The notes below the pieces were generated by a model. The model searched no databases. It had not been told where the DNA came from and worked only from the letters and a program-made list of their open reading frames with translations. From Roseburia zhanii (GTDB lineage: Bacteria; Bacillota; Clostridia; Lachnospirales; Lachnospiraceae), in the NCBI RefSeq assembly GCF_014287635.1, contig NZ_JACOPH010000001.1, positions 124,001 through 188,000 of the forward strand: a stretch of DNA of 64,000 nucleotides, in the 5' to 3' direction. This document shows, piece after piece, positions 40,556 through 50,383 of the stretch. The translations under genes and the position numbers were made by a program. Positions within the stretch are counted from its first letter, which is position 1. Every line of letters starts with the position of its first letter.

Positions 40556-41461
40556 GTGGAGCATATGCTTTCGATGTTTGTTACATTTAAAAATAAATAT
40601 CTTACATGGATGGATCTGCCGGTAATAACCGTAGTCGATATTGTTGAGATCATCATCATAGCGTTCTTGTTTTACACTATCTTAGTATGGATCAAAAACA
40701 CACGGGCATGGATGCTGTTTAAGGGTCTGATGGTCATTTTGGTATTTGTATTCCTTGCCGCTGTATTTCAGATGAATACAATCTTGTGGTTAGCGGAAAA
40801 GACATTAAACGTCGGTGTGATCGCACTTGTTGTGATCTTCCAGCCGGAACTTCGGAGAGCGTTAGAACAGTTAGGACGTAAGAACTTTTTTATAGGGCTT
40901 ACTTCCCTGGAATTTGGAAAAAATGAAACCGAAAAGATCAGCGAAAAAACGATCAATGAATTAGTTAAAGCCTGCGTGGAAATGGGTAAAGTGAAAACAG
41001 GAGCATTGATCGTAATGGAAGATTCTGTGGTACTTTCTGAATATGAAAGAACCGGAATACCGGTAGATGCGATTTTGACAAACCAGCTTCTTATTAATAT
41101 TTTTGAAAAGAATACGCCGCTGCATGATGGTGCGATCATTGTCCGGGGGGACAGAGTGGCAGCAGCAACCTGTTATCTGCCGCTGTCTGATAACATGGAA
41201 CTGAGCAAAGAACTAGGAACAAGACACAGGGCAGCAGTCGGGATCAGTGAAGTCAGTGATTCTCTGACCATCGTAGTATCGGAAGAAACCGGTGGCATTT
41301 CTGTTGCTATGGGCGGCAGACTGTCGAGGGGATTAGATCAGGAGAGTCTGAGAAAGTATTTGAAAGTGTTGCAGAAGTTTGAACCGGATAATAAACGGAA
41401 GGGCTTACTGAAAAGGAGGCTGAAAAATGCTAAAAAAGATAGTCAAGCGGATCACGAATAA
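40556..41461 (+). CDS. cdaA: Diadenylate cyclase CdaA
   Basis: The start is GTG 40556, 8 bp after AAGGAAG (an in-frame GTG at 40547 overlaps this site). The 301-residue protein has three N-terminal membrane segments (about 25-95), then the DAC domain with LHDGAIIVRGD near 188 and GTRHRAAVG near 221, the DGA and RHR motifs that bind ATP. It makes c-di-AMP from two ATP. It overlaps cdaR by 35 bp, and glmM follows; this three-gene operon is conserved in Firmicutes, where CdaR and GlmM modulate the cyclase. Confidence 0.95.
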   Translation: MEHMLSMFVTFKNKYLTWMDLPVITVVDIVEIIIIAFLFYTILVWIKNTRAWMLFKGLMVILVFVFLAAVFQMNTILWLAEKTLNVGVIALVVIFQPELRRALEQLGRKNFFIGLTSLEFGKNETEKISEKTINELVKACVEMGKVKTGALIVMEDSVVLSEYERTGIPVDAILTNQLLINIFEKNTPLHDGAIIVRGDRVAAATCYLPLSDNMELSKELGTRHRAAVGISEVSDSLTIVVSEETGGISVAMGGRLSRGLDQESLRKYLKVLQKFEPDNKRKGLLKRRLKNAKKDSQADHE

Positions 41462-42875
41462 TTTCGGTCTGAAGATACTTGCAGTAATATTTTCCGGCGT
41501 ACTATGGCTTGCAGTTGTGAATATAGATGATCCGAATACAACGAGAACCTTTACAACGACTGTCAGCATTGAGAACGGTGATTATCTGACAGGGATCGGC
41601 AAATATTATGAGATTGAGAACAATAGTAACACCGTAACGTTTAAAGTGAGTGGCAAACGTTCGTATTTAGAGCGCATGAGCAATACAGATTTTAAAGCGG
41701 TTGCAGATTTAGAAATGATAGAAGATATGCGCCGGGTACCGATCGAAGTGTCACCACAGCGCTATGGCGGCAACGTAACTGTGGCGAGCAAGATGTATTA
41801 TCTGGAACTTTCAGTAGAAGATTTAGTTTCCAAGCCATATGTGATCTCTGTAGCAACAGAAGGAGATGTGTCGAGCCGGCACGCACTTGGTGAGATCAGT
41901 GCCTCACCGACACTCATCAGAGTATCGGGACCGGCTTCGGTAGTGGGGACGATCGACAAAGCAGTTGCAACGGTAAATGTGGATGGAATGACACAGGATA
42001 TCACAGACAGTGTGATACCTGTTTTGTATGATAAAGAAGGAAATGAGGTCAACACGACAGATCTGACTTTTAACATACAAAATGTCATGGTTTCGGTACA
42101 GATCTTAGATACAAAAGAAGTAACGCTGAATTTCCAGACGACGGGAGCACTGCCGGAAGGCTATGAATATGTCGGTGTAGAATATAAACCACAGACAGTT
42201 TTAGTAAAAGGAACTTCTTCGGTTCTGAATATGATCAACAGTATCACGATACCGGAGGCAGTTTTAGATCTGACAGATGCAACCGGAAATATTGAAAAAG
42301 AAGTGGATGTATCTTCTTATCTGCCGGAAGGTGCAACATTAGTAGACAGTTCGCAGGCAAAGATCTCTGTTGTGGTGAAGATCGAAAAGCATGAGAAACG
42401 TGAATTTGAAGTGCCAACCGCAAATATCACTGTCAGCAATTTAGGCAGCCGGTATGATGTGAAATTTCTAAAAGATACCGTAAAGGTTGAACTGGAAGGA
42501 CTTTCTACAGAATTAGATGCGTTAGATGCAGCTGCTTTAACAGGAAGTATTGATGTCAGCGGAATGACAGACGGGGAGCATACTGTAAACTTAGAATTAA
42601 ATCTTGACAGTAAGTTTAAGCTTTCCAAAAAAGCAACAGTTACTGTAGATATTGTTCCGGCGGATAGCCAGAATACACAGAGTACAGGATTGTCAGCTTC
42701 TAATAAGACGGATATAAAAACAGAGGGTAAAACAGAAAGTACAACAGAAAAAGAAGATTCTTCAAAATCAGAAGAATCCGATTCTGAAAGTTCAAAGACT
42801 GATAAAAGCAATACTACAACACAGACGTCTGCGACAGCAAATAAGACGCAGACATCTAAAACATCGGAGGATTAG
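41427..42875 (+). CDS. cdaR: CdaA regulator CdaR (YbbR-domain protein)
   Basis: A 482-residue protein with one N-terminal membrane anchor (about residues 13-32: GLKILAVIFSGVLWLAVVNI) and an extracytoplasmic part of repeated YbbR domains, roughly four to five copies between 45 and 410. The last 70 residues are very rich in Ser, Thr, Glu and Lys and appear unfolded or wall-spanning. CdaR binds CdaA and adjusts c-di-AMP synthesis. The start lies inside the cdaA coding region, so translation is coupled. glmM follows after 3 bp. Confidence 0.92.
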   Translation: MLKKIVKRITNNFGLKILAVIFSGVLWLAVVNIDDPNTTRTFTTTVSIENGDYLTGIGKYYEIENNSNTVTFKVSGKRSYLERMSNTDFKAVADLEMIEDMRRVPIEVSPQRYGGNVTVASKMYYLELSVEDLVSKPYVISVATEGDVSSRHALGEISASPTLIRVSGPASVVGTIDKAVATVNVDGMTQDITDSVIPVLYDKEGNEVNTTDLTFNIQNVMVSVQILDTKEVTLNFQTTGALPEGYEYVGVEYKPQTVLVKGTSSVLNMINSITIPEAVLDLTDATGNIEKEVDVSSYLPEGATLVDSSQAKISVVVKIEKHEKREFEVPTANITVSNLGSRYDVKFLKDTVKVELEGLSTELDALDAAALTGSIDVSGMTDGEHTVNLELNLDSKFKLSKKATVTVDIVPADSQNTQSTGLSASNKTDIKTEGKTESTTEKEDSSKSEESDSESSKTDKSNTTTQTSATANKTQTSKTSED

Positions 42876-42878
42876 GAA

Positions 42879-44228
42879 ATGGGAAGAATGTTTGGTACGG
42901 ACGGTGTACGCGGAGTCGCAGGTACAGAACTTACGATCGAGCTTGCTATGAAACTAGGGCAGGCAGGTGCATATGTCCTGACAAAAGAACAGGCTCATCA
43001 GCCGACAATCATTGTCGGCTGTGATACAAGAATTTCAGGAGGTATGTTAGCGAATGCTCTGATGGCTGGTATCTGCTCTGTTGGGGCAAATGCGATCTAT
43101 GCCGGAGTTGTTCCGACACCTGCGATCGCATATCTGACCAGAAAGCATAAAGTAGATGCAGGCGTTGTGATCTCAGCATCACACAACCCGATGGAATTTA
43201 ACGGGATTAAATTTTTCAATGGGGAAGGCTATAAGTTATCAGACCAGTTAGAAGATGAGATCGAAGCATTGATCAAAAATGATATGCGGGATGTGCCGAT
43301 CCCGATCGGCTCCGGTGTGGGAAAAGTAGAATACCGTTTTGATATCCGTGATGAATATATCCGCTTTATGGAAAAGCGTGTACCGGTAGATCTTTCCGGC
43401 ATGAAGATCGTGGTAGATTGTGCCGAAGGAGCTGCTTATTATACATCCGTACGCACGTTAGAAGATTTAGGAGCCGAGTTAGTAGCAATCCATACGAATC
43501 CGGATGGTACGAATATCAATGCGAACTGTGGTTCCACACATATGGAAGAATTACAGGCAAGAGTTGTTTACGAAAAGGCAGATATCGGAATTGCATTTGA
43601 TGGAGATGCAGACCGTATGTTAGCAGTCGATGAACTTGGCAATATCGTTGATGGAGACCAGATCATGGCTGTGATCGGCAATCATATGAAAAAACAGGGC
43701 AAACTGAACAAAGATACGATCGTCGTAACAGTAATGTCGAATCTTGGTTTTACGCTAATGGGAGAACGGGAAGGTCTGCATTTAGAAAAGACAAAAGTCG
43801 GTGACCGTTATGTGCTTGAAAATATGTTAGAAAACGGTTACAATCTTGGCGGTGAGCAGTCCGGTCATGTGATCTTTTTAGATGATAATACGACAGGGGA
43901 TGGTCTGCTCAGTGCATTACATCTGCTAAAAGTCATGGTAGATACCAAAGAAAAATTATCGGAACTTGCAAAGATTATGGAAGTGCTGCCACAGGCACTT
44001 GTCAATGCAAAGGTACCGAACCATAAAAAAGAGCATTACATGGAATACACAGAGATCGCAGAAGCAATCGGAGAATTGGAAAAGAAGTTCAATGGTGAAG
44101 GACGAGTATTGATCCGTCCATCAGGAACAGAACCGATGGTAAGGGTTATGATTGAGGGAAAAGACCAGAAAGCCATAGAAGAAGAAGCAAAAAAACTGGC
44201 AGAGCTGATCACAAAGATCATGCTTTGA
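42879..44228 (+). CDS. glmM: Phosphoglucosamine mutase
   Basis: A 449-residue enzyme converting glucosamine-6-phosphate to glucosamine-1-phosphate for peptidoglycan and wall polymers. Active-site loop GVVISASHNPMEFNG has the phosphorylated Ser101; the metal loop is FDGDADRMLAVD near 242; the sugar loop GEQSGHVIF and the phosphate loop RPSGTEPMVRVM complete the set. N-terminus MGRMFGTDGVRGVAGTELT is canonical. It is the last gene of the cdaA-cdaR-glmM operon. Confidence 0.97.
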   Translation: MGRMFGTDGVRGVAGTELTIELAMKLGQAGAYVLTKEQAHQPTIIVGCDTRISGGMLANALMAGICSVGANAIYAGVVPTPAIAYLTRKHKVDAGVVISASHNPMEFNGIKFFNGEGYKLSDQLEDEIEALIKNDMRDVPIPIGSGVGKVEYRFDIRDEYIRFMEKRVPVDLSGMKIVVDCAEGAAYYTSVRTLEDLGAELVAIHTNPDGTNINANCGSTHMEELQARVVYEKADIGIAFDGDADRMLAVDELGNIVDGDQIMAVIGNHMKKQGKLNKDTIVVTVMSNLGFTLMGEREGLHLEKTKVGDRYVLENMLENGYNLGGEQSGHVIFLDDNTTGDGLLSALHLLKVMVDTKEKLSELAKIMEVLPQALVNAKVPNHKKEHYMEYTEIAEAIGELEKKFNGEGRVLIRPSGTEPMVRVMIEGKDQKAIEEEAKKLAELITKIML

Positions 44229-44246
44229 TATTTGGAGGAAAAGTCA

Positions 44247-44510
44247 ATGGTTAGTCAAAAAGTTATTATTAAGAATCCGACAGGTCTGCATTTAAGACCG
44301 GCAGGGATTTTGTGCAAAGAGGCAATGAATTTTAAGTCGAAGATCACATTTGGTTACAGGGGAAATATCGCAAATGCCAAAAGTGTGTTAAGTGTACTCG
44401 GAGCCTGCATCAAATCGGGAGATGAGATTGAATTAAACTGTGACGGTGAAGATGAGAAGGAAGCACTGGCATCTTTGGTAAAGAGTATTGAAGACGGACT
44501 CGGTGAGTAG
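44247..44510 (+). CDS. HPr-family phosphocarrier protein
   Basis: An 87-residue protein from ATG 44247 (TTGGAGGAAAA site). His15 in NPTGLHLRPAG is the PEP-dependent site, and Ser46 in NAKSVLSVLG is at the regulatory HPr-kinase position. Compared with classical PtsH (KSIMGVMSL) the second region is altered, so it may be a second HPr or Crh-like relative, although Crh lacks His15. It follows glmM by 18 bp and precedes the surface-polymer locus. Confidence 0.88.
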   Translation: MVSQKVIIKNPTGLHLRPAGILCKEAMNFKSKITFGYRGNIANAKSVLSVLGACIKSGDEIELNCDGEDEKEALASLVKSIEDGLGE

Positions 44511-44527
44511 GAGGATTCCTAAAGCAT

Positions 44528-46552
44528 ATGCATAGATTGAGCAGGAAAAACCAGATAGAATTAGCAGTAATGACAGTTATATTTGTCATTGCTGCCGTTC
44601 TTGTATATAGAACTACAATATTGACACGTATGGTTCTGCCTAGAACAGTGACACAGGTAGAGGCAGATGCCGGATGTGATTACAAGGTGATGAGTGGAGA
44701 TCATATTGAACAGCAGTTTTTTTATTCCTCCGATGAACTTTTGAGTGTTGGAACGACGATCTCACTGAATGAAGATGTAGTAGGGAATCTGGTGTCTAAT
44801 GAGAAAAATACCGATCTTGGAGTGCTGCATTTAGATGTCCTTGATGAGAGTGGTGCATCCGTTATGAATGCAGATTATGCTGTATATGCGTTAGATGACG
44901 GACAGAATCTTTTTGCTTCCCTTCCGGGAATGCAGACGGGCTTTGCGAACAGTCATTTTACACTGGTGATCGATGCGGAAAATATCAATGAAGAAACAGG
45001 ACTTGCGATCGGGTGCAGTAAAAAACAGAAAAAGAATACCGCACTTACGATCAATGGGGAGGCAGTATCAGAAACAATCAATCTCAAAACAGCAGATCAT
45101 CAGTTCATGTACTGGAAAAAGTGGTCGGTATTTGGTGCAGGACTTATCTATCTGCTGCTTGTTGGAACATATTTTCTGCTTGCAGTCTTCCGTAAAAAAA
45201 CGGAAAATGTATTTCTTTTTTCGGGAGCAGTTCTTGCGGTAATCTATTTATTGCTATTGCCGCCAATGTCTGTACCGGATGAAGAAGTGCATTTTAAAGC
45301 GGCTTATACCTATGCAAACCAGCTGATGGGAAAAGACACAGAGGCGGGAAGAGTTTTGATGGATAAAGAAGATTATCAGGCTTTAAAACTGTTTAAGTCA
45401 ACACCTTCCTTAAGCGAATATGATACATTAAAAGAAAATATCGGAAAAAGTGGCAGGATAGAAGGAACAAAAGAAGTACATTATTCTGATACGCAGGCTC
45501 CGGCAGTTACCTATCTGCCGGGAATTATCGGAATTGTGATCGGAAGGCTTTTAGGGTTAAACGGTATATTGGTGATCGTTCTTGGAAGACTCTGTTCAAT
45601 CTTATTCTATCTGTTTACAATGTACTGGTTTATCCGGCTGATGCCTTGTGGAAAGGCGGCAGCATTTATCATAGCAATACTGCCGATGACGATCCAGCAG
45701 TGCTGTTCCTATTCCTATGATTCTGTAGTGATCGAAGTCGTCTTTTTATATCTGGCAGTCCTGTTTGGGCTTTTATACCGGAAAGAGAAGATACAGCGTT
45801 ATCATGTGGTCTTATATGTTATCTTTATGATCATTATGGCAATGTCAAAAGGTGGAACTTATATGCCGTTATGTCTGCTTACGATCATGATCCCGGCAGA
45901 CCGGTTTAAAGATAAAAAACAGAAGTGGATCTTTACAGGCAGTATGGCAGCCATAGCAGTTGTGGCATTTTTATCGAGTACCTTAAGTTATGTCTTATAT
46001 GTAGCAAGTCCTACGGCAGAGCAGGCGGCAACTTCTTATTTAGAAGGGGAAGCCTATGGGGCAGCAGGACTTTTAGAAGATCCAATGAATTTTATCTGCC
46101 TTCTGACAAGAACATTGTTTTTATCGGGTGATGGTTTTATTGAAACCATGCTTGGTATGCAGCTTAGCTGGTTAAATGTATTTGTATCAAGGATCGTGAT
46201 CTATGGAATGTTATTTATGATGATCTTATCGATCCAGCAGGTAAAAGAAAAAGATGGCAGCCAGTTTGAAGTGACAACCGTGCAGAAAGTTTCTTATGCA
46301 GTCTGCATGGTACTTTCCGCAGGCATGGTATTTGTGTCAATGTTTATGAGCTGGACACCGAAAAATTCAACGGCGATCGCAGGTGTACAGGGAAGGTATT
46401 TCCTTCCACTGCTTCCGGTGTTCCTGCTGTTGTTTTACAATAGAAATTTGATACAGAGGAAAGATATGGACAGAAAATATATGTATATTGCCGTATGTCT
46501 GCAATGCGTGGCAGTTTATGGTATATTACTGTCATTAGAGAGGGTACTATGA
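44528..46552 (+). CDS. DUF2142 family polytopic membrane protein
   Basis: A 674-residue protein with an N-terminal membrane anchor (about 12-30), an extracytoplasmic segment of about 170 residues, then some ten membrane spans. LLPPMSVPDEEVHFKAAYTY is the DUF2142 signature, with the Asp-Glu pair in the first loop after a span, as in GT-C glycosyltransferases (Asp-Glu near the start). It probably transfers a sugar from a polyprenyl-phosphate donor outside the membrane. It overlaps by 4 bp a GT2 gene of the polyprenyl-phosphate sugar synthase type, which would supply this donor. Confidence 0.85.
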   Translation: MHRLSRKNQIELAVMTVIFVIAAVLVYRTTILTRMVLPRTVTQVEADAGCDYKVMSGDHIEQQFFYSSDELLSVGTTISLNEDVVGNLVSNEKNTDLGVLHLDVLDESGASVMNADYAVYALDDGQNLFASLPGMQTGFANSHFTLVIDAENINEETGLAIGCSKKQKKNTALTINGEAVSETINLKTADHQFMYWKKWSVFGAGLIYLLLVGTYFLLAVFRKKTENVFLFSGAVLAVIYLLLLPPMSVPDEEVHFKAAYTYANQLMGKDTEAGRVLMDKEDYQALKLFKSTPSLSEYDTLKENIGKSGRIEGTKEVHYSDTQAPAVTYLPGIIGIVIGRLLGLNGILVIVLGRLCSILFYLFTMYWFIRLMPCGKAAAFIIAILPMTIQQCCSYSYDSVVIEVVFLYLAVLFGLLYRKEKIQRYHVVLYVIFMIIMAMSKGGTYMPLCLLTIMIPADRFKDKKQKWIFTGSMAAIAVVAFLSSTLSYVLYVASPTAEQAATSYLEGEAYGAAGLLEDPMNFICLLTRTLFLSGDGFIETMLGMQLSWLNVFVSRIVIYGMLFMMILSIQQVKEKDGSQFEVTTVQKVSYAVCMVLSAGMVFVSMFMSWTPKNSTAIAGVQGRYFLPLLPVFLLLFYNRNLIQRKDMDRKYMYIAVCLQCVAVYGILLSLERVL

Positions 46553-47238
46553 AAAAATTAGTCATCATTCCCGCCTATAATGAAGAAGGCGGAATTGAAA
46601 AAACCGTACAGGACATACTTTCAAATGCACCGGATTTTGATTATGTGATCATCAATGACTGCTCCACAGACCAGACATTAGCAGTATGTGAAAAAAATGG
46701 ATTCCATGTAGTGAATCTGCCGGTTAATTTAGGAATTGGCGGTGGTGTGCAGACTGGTTATCTGTATGCATGGCAAAACGGTTATGATATTGCAGTCCAG
46801 TTCGATGGTGACGGACAGCACAATGCAAGATATTTAGATGAAATGGCGGACAAGCTTATCAATGAGCATTTAGATATGGTGATCGGATCACGTTATATCA
46901 AAAAAGAAGGATTCCAGTCAAGCGGTCTTAGGAGATTCGGTATCCGTTATTTTACAGGTCTGATCCGGCTTGTAACAGGCAAAAAGATTACAGATCCTAC
47001 TTCCGGTATGCGGATGGTAGGCAGAGATGTGATCGGATTTTATGCAAAGAATTATCCGAAAGATTATCCGGAACCGGAAAGCGTAGTTACCATTTTAAAA
47101 AATGGTAAAAAAGTAGAGGAACTTCCGGTACAGATGAATGCAAGAGAAGAAGGAGTATCTTCGATCTCTCCGAGAAAATCCGTCTATTATATGATAAAAG
47201 TATCTCTGGCAATTTTGATCGCAGCATTTCGGAGGTAG
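46549..47238 (+). CDS. GT2 glycosyltransferase, polyprenyl-phosphate sugar synthase type
   Basis: The start is ATG 46549 inside the stop region of the DUF2142 gene. The 229-residue protein has a GT-A fold: LVIIPAYNEEGGIEKTV, VIINDCSTDQT, LGIGGGVQTGYLYAW and the metal motif QFDGDGQHNARY. No C-terminal membrane helices beyond a short hydrophobic end, as in DPM1-type dolichyl/undecaprenyl-phosphate mannose or glucose synthases. A DUF2304 gene follows after 4 bp, a very common pairing. Confidence 0.88.
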   Translation: MKKLVIIPAYNEEGGIEKTVQDILSNAPDFDYVIINDCSTDQTLAVCEKNGFHVVNLPVNLGIGGGVQTGYLYAWQNGYDIAVQFDGDGQHNARYLDEMADKLINEHLDMVIGSRYIKKEGFQSSGLRRFGIRYFTGLIRLVTGKKITDPTSGMRMVGRDVIGFYAKNYPKDYPEPESVVTILKNGKKVEELPVQMNAREEGVSSISPRKSVYYMIKVSLAILIAAFRR

Positions 47239-47242
47239 GAAT

Positions 47243-47608
47243 ATGAGTTTGAAAATACAGATTATCGTAGCAGTTGTGATCGTGCTGGCACTGGCGGGGA
47301 TTGCAAATATGGTGCGTAAAGAAGCACTTGACTTAAAATTTGCCCTTTCATGGCTGGCAGTAGGAGTTATTGTTTTGATCTTAGATATTTTTCCGGGAAT
47401 TATGAATTATCTGGTGTCATTGCTTGGAATCGAATTGCCGGTGAATATGATGTTTTTCTTTGGGTTCTGCTTTACACTTCTGCTGGTTTTTACATTAACA
47501 GTAAAAGTATCCAAACAGGCAGAACAGTTAAAAAGACTGACACAGACAATTGCATTATTAGAAGAAAATATAAGAAAAGGAGCAGAAGTTAAGAGTAAAG
47601 ATGAGTAG
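47243..47608 (+). CDS. DUF2304 membrane protein
   Basis: A 121-residue protein with three hydrophobic segments and a C-terminal coiled coil (VSKQAEQLKRLTQTIALLEE). DUF2304 proteins nearly always sit next to GT2 polyprenyl-phosphate sugar synthases and are thought to anchor or flip their product; this is not proven. It overlaps the next GT2 gene by 8 bp. Confidence 0.85.
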   Translation: MSLKIQIIVAVVIVLALAGIANMVRKEALDLKFALSWLAVGVIVLILDIFPGIMNYLVSLLGIELPVNMMFFFGFCFTLLLVFTLTVKVSKQAEQLKRLTQTIALLEENIRKGAEVKSKDE

Positions 47609-48530
47609 TGATATATGTGGCGACGCGAATAGCGATACGAAAAAAGTGCAGATTTTAATGTCAACTTACAATGGTGAGGAGTATATCAGGGAACAGATCG
47701 ATTCCATATTAGCGCAGAGCTATCCTGATGTAGATATTTTGATCCGAGATGATGGTTCAAGTGATGATACGTTTCTGATCTTAAAAGAGTATGAGGAAAT
47801 GCATCAGAATATACGGGCATATCAGGGCGAGAATATTGGTGTCAACAAAAGCTTTTTTGAACTTTTGAAAAAAAGCAATCAGGATGCCGCATACATAGGA
47901 TTCTGCGATCAGGATGATTACTGGTTACCGGAGAAGATTGAAAAGGCAGTAGAACATTTACAGACCCTTAACGGACCGGCACTTTATTGTGGAGCAAAAA
48001 CGCTGGTAGATGCGAATTTAGAGATCTTAGAAGACCAGCAGAATCCGCATGTAACCCCCGGATTTGGCAATGCCGTCATTGAAAGTATCTGTTCAGGATG
48101 TACAACACTGATGAACCGCAAACTGGCAGATATCATTAAGGAGCGTCTGCCGGAAGATGTGATCCACCATGACTGGTGGTGTTATATGGCAGCTACCTAC
48201 CTTGGCAGTATGTATTATGATGAACAGTCTTATATTTATTACAGACAGCACAGCGGTAATGAAGTAGGAGCAAGCGGTTCTGCGATCGGCATGATACGTG
48301 CAAAAGCAAGAGATCTGAAAAAGCGTCATGGAGATTTGAAGAAGCAGTTATCAGATTTTAAACATTTTTATCACACAATACCGGAAAAAGATAAGCTGGT
48401 AGATGATATTTTAAAAGCAGAAAAGTTTCCGGACAGATTTACCATTCTGTTTAATAAAAACTGGTACAGACAGAGCAGTTTGGATAATTGGGTAGTCAGA
48501 GGGTTATTCCTTTTAAACCGCATGTTGTAA
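47601..48530 (+). CDS. GT2 glycosyltransferase (rhamnosyltransferase-like)
   Basis: A 309-residue soluble GT-A protein: QILMSTYNGEEYIREQIDSI, IRDDGSSDDTF and FCDQDDYWLPEKIEKA, a sequence set frequent in rhamnosyltransferases of streptococcal/lactococcal rhamnan loci. HHDWWCYMAAT in the acceptor half is also typical. Given dTDP-rhamnose genes just downstream, rhamnose is the likely donor. It is the last of the overlapping DUF2142-GT2-DUF2304-GT2 group. Confidence 0.85.
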   Translation: MSSDICGDANSDTKKVQILMSTYNGEEYIREQIDSILAQSYPDVDILIRDDGSSDDTFLILKEYEEMHQNIRAYQGENIGVNKSFFELLKKSNQDAAYIGFCDQDDYWLPEKIEKAVEHLQTLNGPALYCGAKTLVDANLEILEDQQNPHVTPGFGNAVIESICSGCTTLMNRKLADIIKERLPEDVIHHDWWCYMAATYLGSMYYDEQSYIYYRQHSGNEVGASGSAIGMIRAKARDLKKRHGDLKKQLSDFKHFYHTIPEKDKLVDDILKAEKFPDRFTILFNKNWYRQSSLDNWVVRGLFLLNRML

Positions 48531-48570
48531 TTACAAAAATAGATTAAGGATATAGAAAGGAAGTCGTATT

Positions 48571-49437
48571 ATGAAGAAAATATTAGTAACCGGATGTAAC
48601 GGACAGTTAGGAAGAGCCATCAACAAAGAATACGCAGCAGATGATGTGGAATTTATCAATACAGATGTTGTTGAGGGTGAAGGCGTAACTCCATTAGATA
48701 TCACAGATGTGGAGGCAGTCGTTTCTTTAGTAGAAAAGACAAAACCGGATGTGATCATCAACTGTGCAGCACATACAAATGTAGATGCCTGTGAAACACA
48801 GTGGGATCTTGCTTATAAGATCAATGCACTTGGACCTAGAAACTTAAGTATTGCAGCAGCAAAAGCCGGTGCAAAGATGATCCATGTCTCTACAGATTAT
48901 GTATTTCCGGGCACATCTGAAAAACCATTAAACGAATTTGATCCGACAGGACCGATCAGTGCATATGGAAAGACAAAATTAGAAGGCGAGAATTTTGTAA
49001 AAGAATTTGCACCGAAGCATTTTATCTTCCGTACCGCATGGTTATATGGAGATGGAAAGAATTTTGTAAAGACCATGTTAAAACTTGCAGAAACACATGA
49101 TACGATCACAGTAGTATCTGACCAGTATGGTTCTCCGACAAGTGCGGTGGAATTAGCAAAGATGATCCACTTCTTAGAACCGACAGAAAACTATGGAACC
49201 TATCATGCAACCTGTGAAGGACAGTGCAGCTGGGCAGATTTTGCGGTAGAGATCTTTAAAAAGGCAGGAAAATCAACCACTGTGAAATATGTAACAACAG
49301 AAGAATACAATTCCCCGACAAAACGTCCGGCATTTTCTGTATTAGATAATTATATGCTAAGACTTGTAGCAGGAGATGCATTTCAGATGGCAGACTGGCA
49401 TGATGCGTTAGATGTATATATGAAGGATGTCAGATAA
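48571..49437 (+). CDS. rfbD: dTDP-4-dehydrorhamnose reductase
   Basis: A 288-residue short-chain dehydrogenase-like enzyme completing dTDP-L-rhamnose synthesis. The NAD(P)H loop is VTGCNGQLGRAINKEY, VSTDYVFPG contains the Thr/Asp of the active site, and SAYGKTKLEGE has the YxxxK pair. FRTAWLYGDGKNFVKTML and the C-terminal region RPAFSVLDNYML are standard for RmlD. AAAGGAAG precedes the ATG. It is separated from rfbB, A and C by a GT2 gene. Confidence 0.93.
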   Translation: MKKILVTGCNGQLGRAINKEYAADDVEFINTDVVEGEGVTPLDITDVEAVVSLVEKTKPDVIINCAAHTNVDACETQWDLAYKINALGPRNLSIAAAKAGAKMIHVSTDYVFPGTSEKPLNEFDPTGPISAYGKTKLEGENFVKEFAPKHFIFRTAWLYGDGKNFVKTMLKLAETHDTITVVSDQYGSPTSAVELAKMIHFLEPTENYGTYHATCEGQCSWADFAVEIFKKAGKSTTVKYVTTEEYNSPTKRPAFSVLDNYMLRLVAGDAFQMADWHDALDVYMKDVR

Positions 49438-49452
49438 ATAAAAGGAGTATCT

Positions 49453-50277
49453 ATGGAACCACTTGTAAGTGTGTGTATACCGGCATATAACAATGCCGCA
49501 TATATCAAAGAAACTATTGATTCGATCTTAAAGCAGACATGGAAAAACCTAGAACTTGTCATCTGTGATGATAAGTCAAAGGATAATACCATAGAAGTGA
49601 TCGAAAGTATCAAAGATGACAGGATCAGGCTTTGCAAAAATGAAAAGAACCTTGGAATGTCCGGCAACTGGAATAAATGCCTGCATGAATGTAAGGGAGA
49701 ATTTATCAAACTGATCTGTGCAGATGATATGTTAAGGAAAGATGCAATCGAAAAAGAAGTCAGGGCATTGATCGAACATCCAAAAGCAGTCCTTGCAGAA
49801 AGTGATACACAGTTATTTGATTTAAACGGAAAGCCAAAGGGATTTTATAAACGATATAAGACCTCAGGCTTAACCGATGGAAAAATGATCGCAAGGAAAG
49901 GCTTTTTTGTAAAGAATTACTTCGGCTCACCGGTTGCAAATACATTCCGCAGGAGTGCATTAGAAGAAGTGGGCGGTTTCGATACATGGTATACCTATAT
50001 TTTAGATTATGATTTCTGGGTAGAACTTGCGTGCAGGGGAAATGTATATATCATCCATGAACCGCTGAATTATTTCAGGGTGCGCAATGATTCGAATACC
50101 GGAGAAGTCATGGTAGGTGATAAATCAGATGCATATGTCAAAGAACATATCCATCTGCTCAATAAATTTAAAGACGAATTAAACCTGTCGGATGCAGATA
50201 TCAAAAGAAGTGTTGCAATCCGTAAATTCCGTAATTTTGCAGCAGGTGTCTACCTGAAACTGTTTGTACGGAAGTAA
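49453..50277 (+). CDS. GT2 glycosyltransferase
   Basis: A 274-residue GT-A protein with VSVCIPAYNNAAYIKETIDS, ICDDKSKDNT and LICADDMLRKDAIEK, the last being the DxD-like motif. The C-terminal 40 residues are basic. Donor and acceptor are unknown. It lies between rfbD and rfbB in the same direction; the rfbB promoter begins just after its stop codon. Confidence 0.87.
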   Translation: MEPLVSVCIPAYNNAAYIKETIDSILKQTWKNLELVICDDKSKDNTIEVIESIKDDRIRLCKNEKNLGMSGNWNKCLHECKGEFIKLICADDMLRKDAIEKEVRALIEHPKAVLAESDTQLFDLNGKPKGFYKRYKTSGLTDGKMIARKGFFVKNYFGSPVANTFRRSALEEVGGFDTWYTYILDYDFWVELACRGNVYIIHEPLNYFRVRNDSNTGEVMVGDKSDAYVKEHIHLLNKFKDELNLSDADIKRSVAIRKFRNFAAGVYLKLFVRK

Positions 50278-50282
50278 CAACC

Positions 50283-50311
50283 TTGTCTTTTTTGCCGTAT
50301 GGTGCTATAAT
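50283..50311 (+). promoter_or_regulatory. Internal promoter for rfbBAC
   Basis: TTGTCT (50283-50288), 17 bp, TATAAT (50306-50311), leaving a leader of about 65 nt before rfbB. Confidence 0.65.
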
Positions 50312-50383
50312 ATTATAACTATTGAAAAGAGAGCAGGGACGACTATGCTCTTAAAACAGAAAATCAAAGGAGGAGCCTCATTT